51,645 bases of DNA from Gammaproteobacteria bacterium (GCA_024638445.1 JAHEKH010000001.1:1-51645); one strand, 5' to 3'. Shown: positions 16,333-26,426, numbered from the stretch's first letter. Notes: generated by a model from the sequence alone, not told the origin. A program made the numbers and translations.

Positions 16333-17457
16333 TCAAAGCAGCCGGTCGAGTATTCCCCGATAGATGCCGGCCAGTCTTTCGAGGTCCGCCACTGCGACAT
16401 GCTCGTCGATCTTGTGGATGCTGGCATTGACCGGGCCGACCTCGACGACCTCCGCGCCATAAGGTGCGATGAAACGCCCGTCGCTGGTGCCGCCGCCTGT
16501 CGAGAGTTCCGTTTCTCTGCCGGTCTGCTCCCGGATCGTATCGCGCACGGCGCTGACGAGTTTGCCGGGACGAGTCAGGAACGGCGCTCCCGCATGACGC
16601 CAATCGATCTCGTAGTCGAGATCGTAACGATCGAGCAGGGCGTGACAGCGGTTGCGCAGCTGCTCCACCGTAACTGCCGTTGAATAGCGAAAGTTGAACA
16701 GCGTTTCCAGCGTCCCGGGGATCACGTTGTCGGCCCCGGTGCCGGCCTGGATGTTGGAAAACTGCAGCGACGTTGGGGGAAAGTGCTCGCCACCGTCATC
16801 CCAGTGCTGGCTGCAAAGCTCCGTCAGCGCGGGTGCCAGCCGGTGGATCGGGTTGCTGGCCTGGTCCGGGTAGGCAACGTGACCCTGCAAACCGCGCACG
16901 GTGAGCCGGCCATGCAGCGAGCCACGCCGCCCGATGCGTACGGTATCGCCGAGCTCGCCGGCGCTGCTCGGTTCGCCGATAAGGCAATAATCGATAGACA
17001 CGCCGCGCCGTTGCAGTGCTTCCATCAGCCGTGCCGTGCCGTCTGTCGCGGGCCCTTCCTCGTCGCTTGTTATCAGGAACGCAATCGACCCGTCGTGATC
17101 CGGCCGGGCGGCAACAAACGATTCGACTGCAACCAGCATCGCCGCCAGGCTGCCCTTCATGTCGGCGGCTCCGCGGCCGAAAAGCAGGTTGCCGCGAATT
17201 TCCGCGCCGAACGGATCGACCGTCCATTCTCGCGCTGGCCCGGTGGGCACGACGTCAGTATGCCCGGCAAAGCAGAAAAGCTTGCCGGTGTTGCCGCGCC
17301 TGGCCCACAGGTTGCTGACCTCTCCGAAGGGATGGTCTTCGATAACGAAGCCCAGCGGGTCGAGGTGATCGGCAATCAGCTGCTGACAGCCAGCGTCGTC
17401 GGGGGTGACAGAACGCCGCCGGATCAGCTCACGCGTCAGTTCGACGACGTCACTCAC
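16333..17457 (-). CDS. dapE: Succinyl-diaminopimelate desuccinylase DapE
   Basis: A 374-residue zinc peptidase-family enzyme (M20) that removes succinate from N-succinyl-LL-diaminopimelate in lysine and peptidoglycan synthesis. Motifs include [36 protein letters not shown] with the catalytic glutamate, and [11 protein letters not shown] near the C-terminus. The length agrees with E. coli DapE (375). A GTG start overlaps the dapD stop (GTGA). It is the last gene of a minus-strand run map-glnD-dapC-dapD-dapE that supplies three of the succinylase-branch steps. Confidence 0.96.
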   Translation of the reverse strand: MSDVVELTRELIRRRSVTPDDAGCQQLIADHLDPLGFVIEDHPFGEVSNLWARRGNTGKLFCFAGHTDVVPTGPAREWTVDPFGAEIRGNLLFGRGAADMKGSLAAMLVAVESFVAARPDHDGSIAFLITSDEEGPATDGTARLMEALQRRGVSIDYCLIGEPSSAGELGDTVRIGRRGSLHGRLTVRGLQGHVAYPDQASNPIHRLAPALTELCSQHWDDGGEHFPPTSLQFSNIQAGTGADNVIPGTLETLFNFRYSTAVTVEQLRNRCHALLDRYDLDYEIDWRHAGAPFLTRPGKLVSAVRDTIREQTGRETELSTGGGTSDGRFIAPYGAEVVEVGPVNASIHKIDEHVAVADLERLAGIYRGILDRLL

Positions 17458-18278
17458 CGGATGCCGCGCAATAATTCATTGAGACCGACCCTCGCCCTGG
17501 TTTTTGCGTCGACACGCTTGACGATAACCGCGCAAGACAGGCTGTAGCGGCCGTCATCCGAGGGCAATGAGCCGGGAACGACGACGGCGCCACCAGGGAC
17601 CCGGCCGTAGCTGACCTCGTCGCGTTCGCGGTCATAGATTCGGGTGCTCTGGCCAATGAACACACCCATCGAAAGGACCGCACCGCGTTCGACTACAACG
17701 CCTTCGACCACCTCGGAGCGCGCACCGATAAAACAGTCGTCCTCGATAATCGTCGGGTTGGCCTGCAGGGGTTCGAGCACGCCGCCGATACCGGCGCCTC
17801 CGGACACGTGCACATTACGGCCGATCTGTGCGCACGAGCCGACTGTGGCCCAGGTGTCGATCATCGTTCCGCTATCGACATAGGCGCCGATGTTGACGTA
17901 GCTCGGCATCAGCACGACGTCGCTCGCGATGTAGGCGCCGCGCCGGACTACCGCGGGTGGCACCACGCGGGTGCCCTCGTCGTGGAAGCGGGCCGCGTCG
18001 TGACCGGAATACTTCAGCGGCACCTTGTCGTAGAACCGGGTGTAGCCGGCATCGACGGGCTGATTGGGGCGTAGCCGAAACGACAGCAGCACGGCTTTCT
18101 TCAGCCAGGCGTTGACGGTCCAGCCGTCCGGTCCGGGTTCGGCCACCCGCGCACGGCCACTATCGAGCAGCCCGATGGCCTGTTCCACCGCGTCACGGAT
18201 CTCGGCCGGCGCCGTTTCCGGCGCCAGATTCTGACGATCTTCCCATGCAGAATCAATTACTTGATGAATATTACTCAT
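17454..18278 (-). CDS. dapD: Tetrahydrodipicolinate N-succinyltransferase DapD
   Basis: A 274-residue left-handed beta-helix acyltransferase that transfers succinyl from succinyl-CoA to tetrahydrodipicolinate, the committing step of the succinylase branch to diaminopimelate. The hexapeptide region (about 100-240) includes [40 protein letters not shown] and [19 protein letters not shown]. The length equals E. coli DapD (274). The ATG at 18278 lies six bases after dapC. Together with dapC upstream and dapE downstream it forms an almost complete succinylase module. Confidence 0.97.
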   Translation of the reverse strand: MSNIHQVIDSAWEDRQNLAPETAPAEIRDAVEQAIGLLDSGRARVAEPGPDGWTVNAWLKKAVLLSFRLRPNQPVDAGYTRFYDKVPLKYSGHDAARFHDEGTRVVPPAVVRRGAYIASDVVLMPSYVNIGAYVDSGTMIDTWATVGSCAQIGRNVHVSGGAGIGGVLEPLQANPTIIEDDCFIGARSEVVEGVVVERGAVLSMGVFIGQSTRIYDRERDEVSYGRVPGGAVVVPGSLPSDDGRYSLSCAVIVKRVDAKTRARVGLNELLRGIR

Positions 18279-18284
18279 ATCAAC

Positions 18285-19463
18285 TCAAAGTGTAGAAACG
18301 AAAGTCTCGATGCGGCTCGCCGCCTCCAGGCAGGCTTCGGGTGTGGCGACCAGCGACAGGCGGACGTGGCCCCTGCCCGGATTGCCTGAGTTGCCGTCAC
18401 GGGCCAGGTAGCTGCCCGGCAGCACCACGACGGCCTGGTCACTGTACAGCCTGGCGGCAAAGGCCTCGTCGTCGATGCCGGTCGGCGCCCACAGGTAGAA
18501 GGCAGCTTCGGGCAGCGGGCAGCCCATCGCACGGGCGATCCGGATACCGGCGCTGTCGAATTTCTGCCGGTAAAGCGCGCGGTTTTCGGCGGCGTGCTGG
18601 TCATCGTTCCAGGCCTCGATGCTGGCGCGCTGGTGGTGTAACGGCATCGCGCAGCCGTGATAACTGCGGTACAGCCGGAACCGGTCGATAATCGCGGGGT
18701 CGCCGGCGACGAAGCCCGACCTCAGGCCGGGCGCGCTGGATCGTTTCGATAACGAATGAAAAACGACGCAGTGGCTGAAGTCGCCATCGCAGGCCTGCAG
18801 CAGCGAGGGAGGCGGCCGGTCTTCGTCGCGATAAATGTCGGCATAGCATTCGTCGGAGGCGATTACAAAATCGTAGCGGCGCGATAACGCGACCAGGCGG
18901 CCGAGCCACGCGAGATCTGCTATCGCGCCGGTCGGGTTTCCGGGCGTGCAGATATAGATCAGCTGGCAGTGTTCCCAGGTTGTGGCATCGATCGCGTCGA
19001 GGTCTGGCAGAAAACCATTCTGTGCACAGGTTTTGAGGTAAACGGGTTCGGCGCCGGCCATCAGCGCACCGCCTTCATAGATCTGGTAGAACGGGTTCGG
19101 CATCAGCACGGCCGCCTCGCGATGGCGGTCGACAATCGCCTGGGCGAATGCAAAAAGACCCTCGCGCGTGCCGGACACCGGCAGCACCATTGCGTCGGGA
19201 TCGATATCACTCAGGTCGAATCGGCGCTGCAGCCAGCCGGCACAGGCATGGCGAAATTCCGGCAGTCCGGGTGACTGCGGATAGCGGCCGATATCGCATG
19301 CGGCGGTGGCCAGCGCGTCGAGCAGAAATTCGGGGGTGGCGTGGCGAGGCTCGCCGATTGCCATGCTCACTGTCTCGAGACCCGGTGGTGTATCCAGGGG
19401 CGCCAGCAGCGAATCCAGCCGGCTGAAAGGGTAGGGGTGCAGCCGTTCGAGGTCGGGATTCAC
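18285..19463 (-). CDS. dapC: N-succinyldiaminopimelate aminotransferase DapC
   Basis: A 392-residue fold-type I PLP aminotransferase that makes N-succinyl-LL-diaminopimelate from glutamate and the keto precursor. Visible are MAIGEPRHATPEF, the substrate and cofactor region ICTPGNPTGAIAD, DFVIASDECYADIY, and the PLP lysine in SLSKRSSAPGLRSGF. The GTG at 19463 overlaps the glnD stop (GTGA) and begins MNPDLERLHPYPFSRL, which fits the family better than an ATG 45 bases upstream within glnD. Position between glnD and dapD supports dapC over other class I aminotransferases. Confidence 0.92.
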   Translation of the reverse strand: MNPDLERLHPYPFSRLDSLLAPLDTPPGLETVSMAIGEPRHATPEFLLDALATAACDIGRYPQSPGLPEFRHACAGWLQRRFDLSDIDPDAMVLPVSGTREGLFAFAQAIVDRHREAAVLMPNPFYQIYEGGALMAGAEPVYLKTCAQNGFLPDLDAIDATTWEHCQLIYICTPGNPTGAIADLAWLGRLVALSRRYDFVIASDECYADIYRDEDRPPPSLLQACDGDFSHCVVFHSLSKRSSAPGLRSGFVAGDPAIIDRFRLYRSYHGCAMPLHHQRASIEAWNDDQHAAENRALYRQKFDSAGIRIARAMGCPLPEAAFYLWAPTGIDDEAFAARLYSDQAVVVLPGSYLARDGNSGNPGRGHVRLSLVATPEACLEAASRIETFVSTL

Positions 19464-22111
19464 AGCGAATCCAGGGCCGTCTTGAGACTGGTCCTCAGAC
19501 GGTCGCATTGCTCGGGGTCGAGCGGCCCGCCCCCGGCGCTGCTCAGGTAGAAAACGTCTTCGGCGCGTTCGCCCACGGTCGTGATTTTCGCGGTTTCCAG
19601 CACGGCGTTGTTGTCGCGAAATATCTGGCCAATCTGCGACAGCAGTCCGGGCCGGTCGCCCGCCGTCAGCTCGAGCATCGTACGGCGATTCGGCGTGTCT
19701 TCGCTGAAGCTGATCAGCGTCGGCGTCGAGAACATGCGTACCCTGCGGGGCGCACGCCGGGTTACGCCGGGCTGCACCGGGCTGGTGTTGTCCAGCACCT
19801 CGCGGATACCCCGGGCTATTGCCTCGGCACGGTGCGGATCATCGATAATTTCGCCGTCGGTTTCGGTCACCCTGAACGTCTCGATGCTGGCGTTATCCCG
19901 TGTCCGGGTGAAGCGGGCGTCGACGATGTTGAATCCGAGCTGGTCCAGCACCGCAGTCGTTGCCGCAAACGTATGCCGGCGTTGCGGTGAGTAGACGAAG
20001 ACGCTGGTTCCCCCTCGCGATCCCTCGCGATCGACTGCAACCCGGGGCCTGTCGTCGGCGTCGCTGTTGGCGAGGAGCCGGGCGTGCCAGGCAATTTCTT
20101 CCGGCGCGTGCCGTACGAAATAGCCGTCGGGAAGACGCGACCACAGCTTCGGCGTTGGCTGATCGGCGGCATCGTCACCGTGCAGAAGCACCAGCGCCTT
20201 TTCCTGCGTGTCGCGAATGAGTGTTTCGACTTCGATCGGGTTGCCGAGGCCACGCCGCAGTGCGCGCCGGGTCAGCAGGTAGAGTTCCTCGAACAGCGAC
20301 GCCTTCCAGGAATTCCACAGCTTTGGATTGGTTCCCGTCACATCGGCGACGGTGAGTACGTAAAGGTATTCGAGGTGCTGCTCGTCCCCGACCGTTGTGG
20401 CGAACTCGTGAATGACCTGCGGATCGTCGATGTCTTTTTTCTGCGCGGTCACCGACAGGATGAGGTGATGACGCACCAGCCAGGCTACCAGGCGCGCCTC
20501 GTACTGGCTGAGTCCGTGCTGCAGGCAAAACTGCTCGGCATCCTCGGCGCCCAGCTCCGAATGATCGCCACCGCGGCCCTTCGCGATGTCATGAAACAGC
20601 GCCGCGATATAGGCCAGGGCCGGCTGCGGCAGACCCTGCATGATCTGTGCGCACTGCGGATAGGCCGGGTCCGGCGGCTTGCGGGCGAAGCGCCGCAGGT
20701 TGCGCAGCACGAACAGGGTGTGGGCATCGACGGTGTAGGTGTGGAAGAGGTCGTACTGCATCCGCCCGACGATCTGGCCAAAGCCCGGCAGGTAGCGACC
20801 CAGCACGCCGTAGGCATTCATCCGCCTGAGCGCATGAGTCACCATTCGATCGGACGAGAGTATTTGCATGAAGGTCGCGCGGTTGTCGGGGTTCGACCGG
20901 AACGCGTCGTCAATGAGATCCAGCGCGCCACGTAACTGGCGGATCGTGCTCGCGCTCACGCCCTGGAGGTCCGGATATTGCTGCAGCAGCCTGAAACACT
21001 CGAGCAGAGTGGCCGGGTCGCGCTTGAAGACCTCGTCATCCGCCGCAGCGAGGTAGCCGTTGCGGATATCGAAGCGCCGGCTCACCGGCGTCGCCGGCGC
21101 GTTGGGGTCCATCAGGATCGCCTCGCGAAACAGCTGCAGCAGCATCTCGTTCAGCAGCCCCAGCTCCATGACGGTGCGGTAATAGCGCTGCATGAGTTGC
21201 TCGACCGCCAGGTTGTGGTTAGCGTCGCTGTAGCCGAGCATTTCGGCAATCCGCGACTGGTGATCGAAGAGCAGCCGGTCTTCGCGCCGGCCGGTCAGGA
21301 TGTGCAACGCAAAACGCAGCTTCCAGAGGAAGGCACGCCCCTGGCGCAGCCGGCCGTATTCGTTGTTGGTGAGAAAACCCAGCTCGACCAGTTCGCGAGT
21401 CGTCTGCACGCCGAAGTGGCGCTTGGCGACCCAGCCGATCATCTGGATGTCACGCAGTCCGCCCGGGCTGCCCTTGACGTTGGGCTCCAGCTTGTACGCG
21501 GTGTCGTCGTAACGCAGGTGCCGCGCCACCTGCTCAGCCAGCTTGGCTTCGAAGAACTCGCGTGACGGCCACAGATGGTCAGGGCCCACGGCGGCGCGCA
21601 TGGCATCGAAACTGGTGTGCCGTTCGGACAGGCACCGCGCCTCCATTAACGCGGTTGCCACGGTGATGTCCTCGCGGCCGCCGCGCACGCAGTCGGCCAC
21701 GGTGCGCACGCTGTGACCCACATCCAGCCCGAGGTCCCACAGGAAGGTCAGAAAAGTCCCGATCCGCGTCCGCTGCGCCGAGTCAGGATCGTCCGGCAGC
21801 AGGATCATGATATCCACGTCGGAGCCCGGGTGGAGTTCGCCACGGCCATAGCCGCCGACTGCAACCAGTTCGATCGCGGGATCGTCGTCACCGCAGTGCT
21901 GCCAGGCGTGAAGCAGAATACGGTCTACGAGCCGGGCGCGGTCGGCCACCAGTGTCTCGATATCGTCACCGGCAACGAAACGCTCGCGCAGTTGCTTGTC
22001 GCCTTCCGCGAGGGCGGCACGGTAGGCGTCGAGGTTGTCGTGGGGAAGCCCGGTCTCGGGCAACAGTGGCCGGACTGGGATGGCGCTATCCCCTGGCGCC
22101 GCGCCACTCAT
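19460..22111 (-). CDS. glnD: Bifunctional PII uridylyltransferase / uridylyl-removing enzyme GlnD
   Basis: An 883-residue nitrogen sensor that uridylylates PII when glutamine is low and removes UMP when it is high. The nucleotidyltransferase domain has GGYGRGELHPGSDVDIMIL (86-104) with the metal-binding aspartates. An HD hydrolase domain with LFHDIAKGRGGDHSELG lies near residue 510. Two ACT domains follow, the last from about 815 (MLELTAGDRPGLLSQIG). Length and domain order are normal for the family (E. coli 890). It directly abuts map upstream and overlaps dapC downstream, as in pseudomonads. The PII gene itself is not in the window. Confidence 0.97.
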   Translation of the reverse strand: MSGAAPGDSAIPVRPLLPETGLPHDNLDAYRAALAEGDKQLRERFVAGDDIETLVADRARLVDRILLHAWQHCGDDDPAIELVAVGGYGRGELHPGSDVDIMILLPDDPDSAQRTRIGTFLTFLWDLGLDVGHSVRTVADCVRGGREDITVATALMEARCLSERHTSFDAMRAAVGPDHLWPSREFFEAKLAEQVARHLRYDDTAYKLEPNVKGSPGGLRDIQMIGWVAKRHFGVQTTRELVELGFLTNNEYGRLRQGRAFLWKLRFALHILTGRREDRLLFDHQSRIAEMLGYSDANHNLAVEQLMQRYYRTVMELGLLNEMLLQLFREAILMDPNAPATPVSRRFDIRNGYLAAADDEVFKRDPATLLECFRLLQQYPDLQGVSASTIRQLRGALDLIDDAFRSNPDNRATFMQILSSDRMVTHALRRMNAYGVLGRYLPGFGQIVGRMQYDLFHTYTVDAHTLFVLRNLRRFARKPPDPAYPQCAQIMQGLPQPALAYIAALFHDIAKGRGGDHSELGAEDAEQFCLQHGLSQYEARLVAWLVRHHLILSVTAQKKDIDDPQVIHEFATTVGDEQHLEYLYVLTVADVTGTNPKLWNSWKASLFEELYLLTRRALRRGLGNPIEVETLIRDTQEKALVLLHGDDAADQPTPKLWSRLPDGYFVRHAPEEIAWHARLLANSDADDRPRVAVDREGSRGGTSVFVYSPQRRHTFAATTAVLDQLGFNIVDARFTRTRDNASIETFRVTETDGEIIDDPHRAEAIARGIREVLDNTSPVQPGVTRRAPRRVRMFSTPTLISFSEDTPNRRTMLELTAGDRPGLLSQIGQIFRDNNAVLETAKITTVGERAEDVFYLSSAGGGPLDPEQCDRLRTSLKTALDSL

Positions 22112-22879
22112 TCAGATCTCTCCGCTGGCACCAAGCGTCAGCACCTCAAATCCGCCCGCAGTAACGAGCACGGTGTGCTCCCATTGTGCCGACAGCGAGT
22201 GATCCTTCGTTACGACCGTCCAGCCGTCGCCCAGCAGCCGGGTTTCGTAACGGCCGGCGTTGACCATCGGTTCGACGGTAAAAGTCATGCCCTCGACCAG
22301 CTCCATACCGGTACCCGGTTTGCCGTAATGGAGAACCTTGGGATCTTCGTGGAACACTTTGCCGATACCGTGGCCGCAGTAATCGCGGACGATCGAGCAA
22401 CCTTCAGCCTCGACGAACGACTGGATGGCGTGACCGATATCTCCCAGCCGGGCGCCCGGACGTATCAACTCGATACCGCGCCGCATCGCCTCGTGGGCGA
22501 TGGTGGACACGCGCCGTGCTCGCACCGATGGTTCCCCAACCATGAACATGCGGCTGGTGTCGCCGTGCCAGCCGTCTTTGATGACCGTGATGTCGATATT
22601 GATGATATCGCCCTTGCGCAGCTTCTTGGCTCCCGGGATCCCGTGGCACACCACATGGTTGACCGAGGTACAGATCGACTTGGGAAAACCCTTGTAATTG
22701 AGCGGCGCGGGGATCGCATTCTGCACCTCGGTGATGTGCCGGTGGCAGATCTCATCGAGTTCCCCGGTGGTGATGCCGGGCTGGACGTGCTCGCCGATCA
22801 TGTCCAGCACGGCCGCCGCCAGGCGGCCGGCAATCCGCATTTTTTCCTGTTCTTCCGGGGTTTTATAGGTCACGGTCAT
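22112..22879 (-). CDS. map: Methionine aminopeptidase, type I
   Basis: A 255-residue pita-bread metalloprotease that removes initiator methionine from nascent proteins. Metal ligands are recognisable in NIDITVIKDGWHGDTSRMF (two Asp), GHGIGKVFHEDP (His), TFTVEPMV (Glu) and SAQWEHTV (Glu). The ATG at 22879 (MTVTYKTPEEQEKM) matches the family start. An in-frame ATG at 22963 would add 28 low-complexity residues (Pro/Ala-rich) and lie at the rpsB promoter, so it is less likely. Divergent from rpsB, the arrangement usual in proteobacteria. Confidence 0.95.
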   Translation of the reverse strand: MTVTYKTPEEQEKMRIAGRLAAAVLDMIGEHVQPGITTGELDEICHRHITEVQNAIPAPLNYKGFPKSICTSVNHVVCHGIPGAKKLRKGDIINIDITVIKDGWHGDTSRMFMVGEPSVRARRVSTIAHEAMRRGIELIRPGARLGDIGHAIQSFVEAEGCSIVRDYCGHGIGKVFHEDPKVLHYGKPGTGMELVEGMTFTVEPMVNAGRYETRLLGDGWTVVTKDHSLSAQWEHTVLVTAGGFEVLTLGASGEI

Positions 22880-22964
22880 GGTCTGTCCGGGGGTTTGGGC
22901 GGTGGCCGGGAACGGGGCATTGTCCGGGGCCATGGGGTCCGGCGCAACAGTCCGCCGGGACAAA

Positions 22965-22993
22965 TTGTTGCACAGCGGTCTTTATGGTATAAA
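22965..22993 (+). promoter_or_regulatory. Sigma70 promoter of the rpsB operon
   Basis: TTGTTG (22965-22970), a 17-base spacer and TATAAA (22988-22993) form a strong housekeeping promoter. It is followed by the GC-rich GCGCGC that is typical of a stringent-control discriminator. Transcription would start near 23000, leaving a leader of about 114 nt before rpsB. Confidence 0.75.
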
Positions 22994-23024
22994 TCGCGCG
23001 CTTTTTCAGTAATTTAACACCACA

Positions 23025-23108
23025 CATGTGTCGTCACATGCGGCTGGGTGCCCCTCGTCAAAGGCGGGGGGTTGTCGTATGGGGCACATGGAGGCTCAAC
23101 CCGAGGAG
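23025..23108 (+). promoter_or_regulatory. Structured rpsB leader (candidate S2 autoregulatory element)
   Basis: The leader can form a hairpin CATGTG-TCGT-CACATG (23025-23040). Next comes a stem GTGCCCC (23048-23054) with GGGGCAC (23081-23087). Inside that second loop GGGTTG (23069-23074) is complementary to CAACCC (23097-23102), just before the AGGAG ribosome binding site (23104-23108), so an H-type pseudoknot can form next to the start codon. In E. coli the rpsB-tsf operon is repressed by free S2 through its leader, and this structure is suited to that role. Pairings were found by eye; folding energy was not computed. Confidence 0.6.
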
Positions 23109-23113
23109 ACAAC

Positions 23114-24121
23114 ATGTATAACGTATCGATGCGTCAGATGCTCGAGGCCGGCGTTCATTTCGGCCACCAGACCCGTTACTGGAGTCCGAAGATGGCACCC
23201 TACATCTTCGGCGAAAGAAACAAGATTCATATCATTAACCTCGAGCGTACGCTGCCGCTGTACGTCGAGGCGACCAGCTTCGTCAAGAACATCGTTGCCG
23301 ATGGCGGCAAGGTTTTGTTTGTCGGCACCAAGCGTTCAGCGCGCCAGGCCATTCGCGAAGCCGCGATCAAGTGCGGCATGCCGCACGTCAGTCATCGTTG
23401 GCTGGGCGGCATGCTGACCAACTTCAAGACGATCAAGCAATCGATCAAGCGCCTGAAGAACCTCGAGACCATGTCCGAGGATGGCAGCTTCGAACGTCTC
23501 ACAAAAAAAGAGGCGCTGGGTCTGAGCCGCGAAATGGAAAAACTCGAGCGCAGCCTGGGCGGAATCAAGGACATGGTCTCGCTGCCGGATGTTGTCTTTG
23601 TGGTTGACGTCGGTCACGAAAAGATCGCCGTGCACGAAGCGCGCAAGCTGGGTATTCCGGTCGTTGCGGTGGTTGATACCAACTGTTCGCCCGATGAGGT
23701 GGATTACATCGTTCCTGGCAACGACGATGCCATGCGCGCAATTCAGCTCTACGCGCAGGGTGTTGCCGAAGCGGTGCTGGACGGCAAGGCTTCGGTTCCT
23801 GAAGTGGCTGCAGGCGACGACGAGTTCGTCGAGCTCGACGAAGACGGTAAACCGAAGAAGAAGAAAGCGGCTCGTCGCGGCACTGGCCGCAAGAAGACGG
23901 CCCGCAAGTCTTCTGCGCGGAAGACCCCGGCCCGGGCTGCTGAAAAGCCTGCACCCAAGGCAGAGGCACCGAAGGCAGACGCCGAGGCACCCGAGGCCGC
24001 GCCTGCTGAGGCCGCGACGGCCGAGGCTGAGGCTGCGCCTGCTGAGGCTGCGCCTGCCGCCGCGGCCGACGACGCCGAGGCGGCCGAGGCCGATGCCGGC
24101 GACGCTTCGAAGGAAGCCTGA
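23114..24121 (+). CDS. rpsB: 30S ribosomal protein S2 with unusual long C-terminal tail
   Basis: Ribosomal protein S2 of the small subunit, 335 residues against 241 in E. coli. The ATG at 23114 follows AGGAG and begins [21 protein letters not shown], the classic S2 start. The conserved core runs to about residue 245, including [30 protein letters not shown] and [21 protein letters not shown]. The extra ~90 residues are a Lys/Arg/Ala stretch (about 246-280, [17 protein letters not shown]) and then an Ala/Glu/Pro/Asp-rich stretch (281-335) with repeated EAAPAEAA units. The tail is in frame, ends just before tsf, and has normal GC content. Confidence 0.97.
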   Translation: MYNVSMRQMLEAGVHFGHQTRYWSPKMAPYIFGERNKIHIINLERTLPLYVEATSFVKNIVADGGKVLFVGTKRSARQAIREAAIKCGMPHVSHRWLGGMLTNFKTIKQSIKRLKNLETMSEDGSFERLTKKEALGLSREMEKLERSLGGIKDMVSLPDVVFVVDVGHEKIAVHEARKLGIPVVAVVDTNCSPDEVDYIVPGNDDAMRAIQLYAQGVAEAVLDGKASVPEVAAGDDEFVELDEDGKPKKKKAARRGTGRKKTARKSSARKTPARAAEKPAPKAEAPKADAEAPEAAPAEAATAEAEAAPAEAAPAAAADDAEAAEADAGDASKEA

Positions 24122-24177
24122 CACCCAACTCAACGATGACCGTTGCGCGCTCGACGCGCCGGCTACAGGAGACAGAA

Positions 24178-25056
24178 ATGGCAATTACAGCAGCACTCGT
24201 AAAAGAGCTGCGCGAGCGCACTGGCGCCGGGATGATGGACTGCAAAAAGGCGCTGACCGAAACCGGTGGCGACATCGAAGCCGCCGTAGACCTCATGCGC
24301 AAGTCGGGCGCCGCCAAGGCTGACAAGAAAGCCGGCCGGGTTGCTGCCGAAGGCGCGGTCGTTGTCGCGCGAGACGGTAATCGCGCGGCGATCGTGGAGG
24401 TGAATTGTGAAACTGATTTTGTTGCCAAGGGCGACCAGTTCCGGGATTTTGCCAATGCGGTGGCCACGGCGGTACTCGAATCTTCACCGGCTGACGACGC
24501 CGCGCTGGCCGCCAGCCCGATGGGGCAGGGTACGGTAGACGAGGTTCGGCGCGAGCTCATCGCAGGCATCGGCGAGAACATCCAGGTTCGCCGGTTCTCG
24601 CTCGTCGAGGGCGGTGACAACGTCGGTGAGTACATTCACACCAATAACAAGATCGGCGTGGTTGTTGCACTTGACGGCGGTGACGACGGGCTGGCCCGCG
24701 ATGTTGCGATGCACGTTGCGTGGAACAATCCGCCCTACCTGCGCGGCGAGGACGTTCCGGCCGAGCAGGTTGCCAAGGAGAAGGAGATATTTGTCGACCA
24801 GGCGCGTGGCGAGGGTAAACCCGAAGACCTGATAGAGCGCATAGTCACCGGCAAGCTGCGCAAATATCTCGATTCGATCTCTTTGCTCGGACAGCCCTTT
24901 GTCAAGGACGACAAGACCACCGTGGGCAAATTGCTCAAGAGCGCCGGTGCCGAGGTTGCCCGCTACGTCCGGCTGGAGGTCGGCGAGGGGATAGAGAAGA
25001 AGCAGGAAGATTTCGCGGCCGAAGTGATGGCGCAGGTGCGTGGTGACAGCGCTTGA
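24178..25056 (+). CDS. tsf: Translation elongation factor Ts
   Basis: A 292-residue guanine nucleotide exchange factor for EF-Tu. The start MAITAALVKELRERTGAGMMDCKKAL with TGAGMMDCKKAL is diagnostic, followed by NCETDFVAKGDQF and MHVAWNNPPYL. The ATG at 24178 follows AGGAGA; an upstream in-frame ATG at 24136 would add residues unlike the family. It lies 56 bases after rpsB, and co-transcription from the rpsB promoter is the norm. Confidence 0.97.
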   Translation: MAITAALVKELRERTGAGMMDCKKALTETGGDIEAAVDLMRKSGAAKADKKAGRVAAEGAVVVARDGNRAAIVEVNCETDFVAKGDQFRDFANAVATAVLESSPADDAALAASPMGQGTVDEVRRELIAGIGENIQVRRFSLVEGGDNVGEYIHTNNKIGVVVALDGGDDGLARDVAMHVAWNNPPYLRGEDVPAEQVAKEKEIFVDQARGEGKPEDLIERIVTGKLRKYLDSISLLGQPFVKDDKTTVGKLLKSAGAEVARYVRLEVGEGIEKKQEDFAAEVMAQVRGDSA

Positions 25057-25135
25057 GCGCCGATTCGCTTGCGCTGTCCGAATGGCACACGCACACTGAA
25101 CCGGTCGGGGCGCATCACGGTGGCGGGGTAATCCT

Positions 25136-25876
25136 ATGACCGATCTGGCGCACAAGAGGATCCTCCTGAAGCTCAGCGGCGAGGCGTTGCTGGGCAGCGA
25201 GGATTACGGCATCGATGCGGCCGTTCTTCGACGAATTGCTTCGGAAATTCGCGATGTTGTGGAACTTGGCGCCGAGATCGGAGTCGTTATTGGCGGCGGC
25301 AATATTTTCCGTGGCGCCGGACTGGCGCGTTCCGGTATGGACCGGGTGACCGGTGACCACATGGGTATGCTGGCGACGGTAATCAATGCGCTGGCAATGC
25401 AGGATGCGCTTGAGCAGTTCGAGATGCATGCACGGGTCATGTCTGCGCTGCGGATCAATGAAGTCTGCGAGGACTACATCCGCCGGCGCGCCATTCGTCA
25501 CCTGGAGAAGGGACGGGTGACAATTTTCGCCGCAGGCACCGGCAATCCGTTTTTTACAACCGATACCGCAGCCGCGCTCCGTGCCATCGAAATCGGTGCC
25601 GATATCCTGCTGAAAGCAACCAAGGTTGATGGCGTGTATTCTGCCGATCCTGAGCGTGTGCCTTCGGCGAAACAGTTTTCCAGCATCGGCTACGACCAGG
25701 TGCTTACGGACAAGCTGATGGTAATGGATGCGACCGCGGTCGTAATGTGCCGGGATAATGACGTGCCGCTGCGCGTATTTAACCTGAGCGACAAGGGCGC
25801 GCTGGAACGAATTGCGCGTGGCGAGAGTATCGGTACGCTGGTTAGTAACGATGATCGGGTGGTGACCAATGATTGA
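25136..25876 (+). CDS. pyrH: UMP kinase PyrH
   Basis: A 246-residue bacterial UMP kinase (amino acid kinase fold), which makes UDP from UMP for RNA, CTP and UDP-sugar synthesis. The motifs [36 protein letters not shown] and [12 protein letters not shown] are present and length matches the family. The final codons overlap frr by 8 bases. It lies 79 bases after tsf; I see no clear terminator in that gap. Confidence 0.96.
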   Translation: MTDLAHKRILLKLSGEALLGSEDYGIDAAVLRRIASEIRDVVELGAEIGVVIGGGNIFRGAGLARSGMDRVTGDHMGMLATVINALAMQDALEQFEMHARVMSALRINEVCEDYIRRRAIRHLEKGRVTIFAAGTGNPFFTTDTAAALRAIEIGADILLKATKVDGVYSADPERVPSAKQFSSIGYDQVLTDKLMVMDATAVVMCRDNDVPLRVFNLSDKGALERIARGESIGTLVSNDDRVVTND

Positions 25877-26426
25877 CGACATCTTGAAAGACGCTTCCGA
25901 GCGGATGGACAAGAGCATTGAGGCCTTGCAGCGCGAGTTCAAGAAACTGCGCACGGGTCGCGCGCACACCAGTCTGCTGGATCATATTACGGTTGAGTAT
26001 TACGGCTCCGATGTCCCGCTGTCGCAGGTTGCCAGCGTCGGCGTAGAAGACTCGCGTACGTTGACCGTGTCGCCGTGGGAAAAACCCATGGTGGCCGTCA
26101 TTGAAAAAGCGATCATGACTTCAGATCTCGGCCTCACGCCCGCTACCGCGGGAACGATAATTCGTGTGCCGCTGCCGCCGCTCACGGAGGAACGACGCAA
26201 GGACATGATCCGTGTCGTAAAAGCCGAGGCCGAGCAGGCGAGGGTGAGCGTGCGAAACAATCGCCGGGATGCCCTGCATCATCTGAAAGACTTGCTCAAG
26301 AACAAGGAAATCAGTGAGGACGAAGAACGGCGGGCGCACGACGAGGTACAGGCGTTGACCGACAAGCATATTGCCGTGGTCGAAGAGGTGCTTGCCGAGA
26401 AAGAAAAAGAGCTGATGGAATTCTGA
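25869..26426 (+). CDS. frr: Ribosome recycling factor
   Basis: A 185-residue tRNA-mimicking protein that splits post-termination ribosomes with EF-G. It shows [26 protein letters not shown], the [16 protein letters not shown] segment and [13 protein letters not shown]. Length is exactly that of E. coli RRF. It overlaps pyrH by 8 bases, implying coupled translation. Confidence 0.97.
   Translation: MIDDILKDASERMDKSIEALQREFKKLRTGRAHTSLLDHITVEYYGSDVPLSQVASVGVEDSRTLTVSPWEKPMVAVIEKAIMTSDLGLTPATAGTIIRVPLPPLTEERRKDMIRVVKAEAEQARVSVRNNRRDALHHLKDLLKNKEISEDEERRAHDEVQALTDKHIAVVEEVLAEKEKELMEF

Noticed and set aside
22880-22963. Upstream ATG at 22963 as the map start
   Set aside because: Adds 28 Pro/Ala-rich residues not seen in the family and collides with the rpsB promoter; ATG 22879 matches known Map N-termini.
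21713-23017. 434-codon plus-strand frame opposite glnD and map
   Set aside because: Antisense to two highly conserved genes and running through the rpsB promoter.
23960-24070. Short GC-rich direct repeats as a possible repeat element
   Set aside because: They are codon-phase repeats encoding EAAPAEAA units of the S2 tail, not an intergenic repeat.
23565-24635. 356-codon minus-strand frame opposite rpsB and tsf, very rich in Arg/Pro
   Set aside because: Low-complexity antisense of the Ala/Lys/Glu-rich S2 tail.
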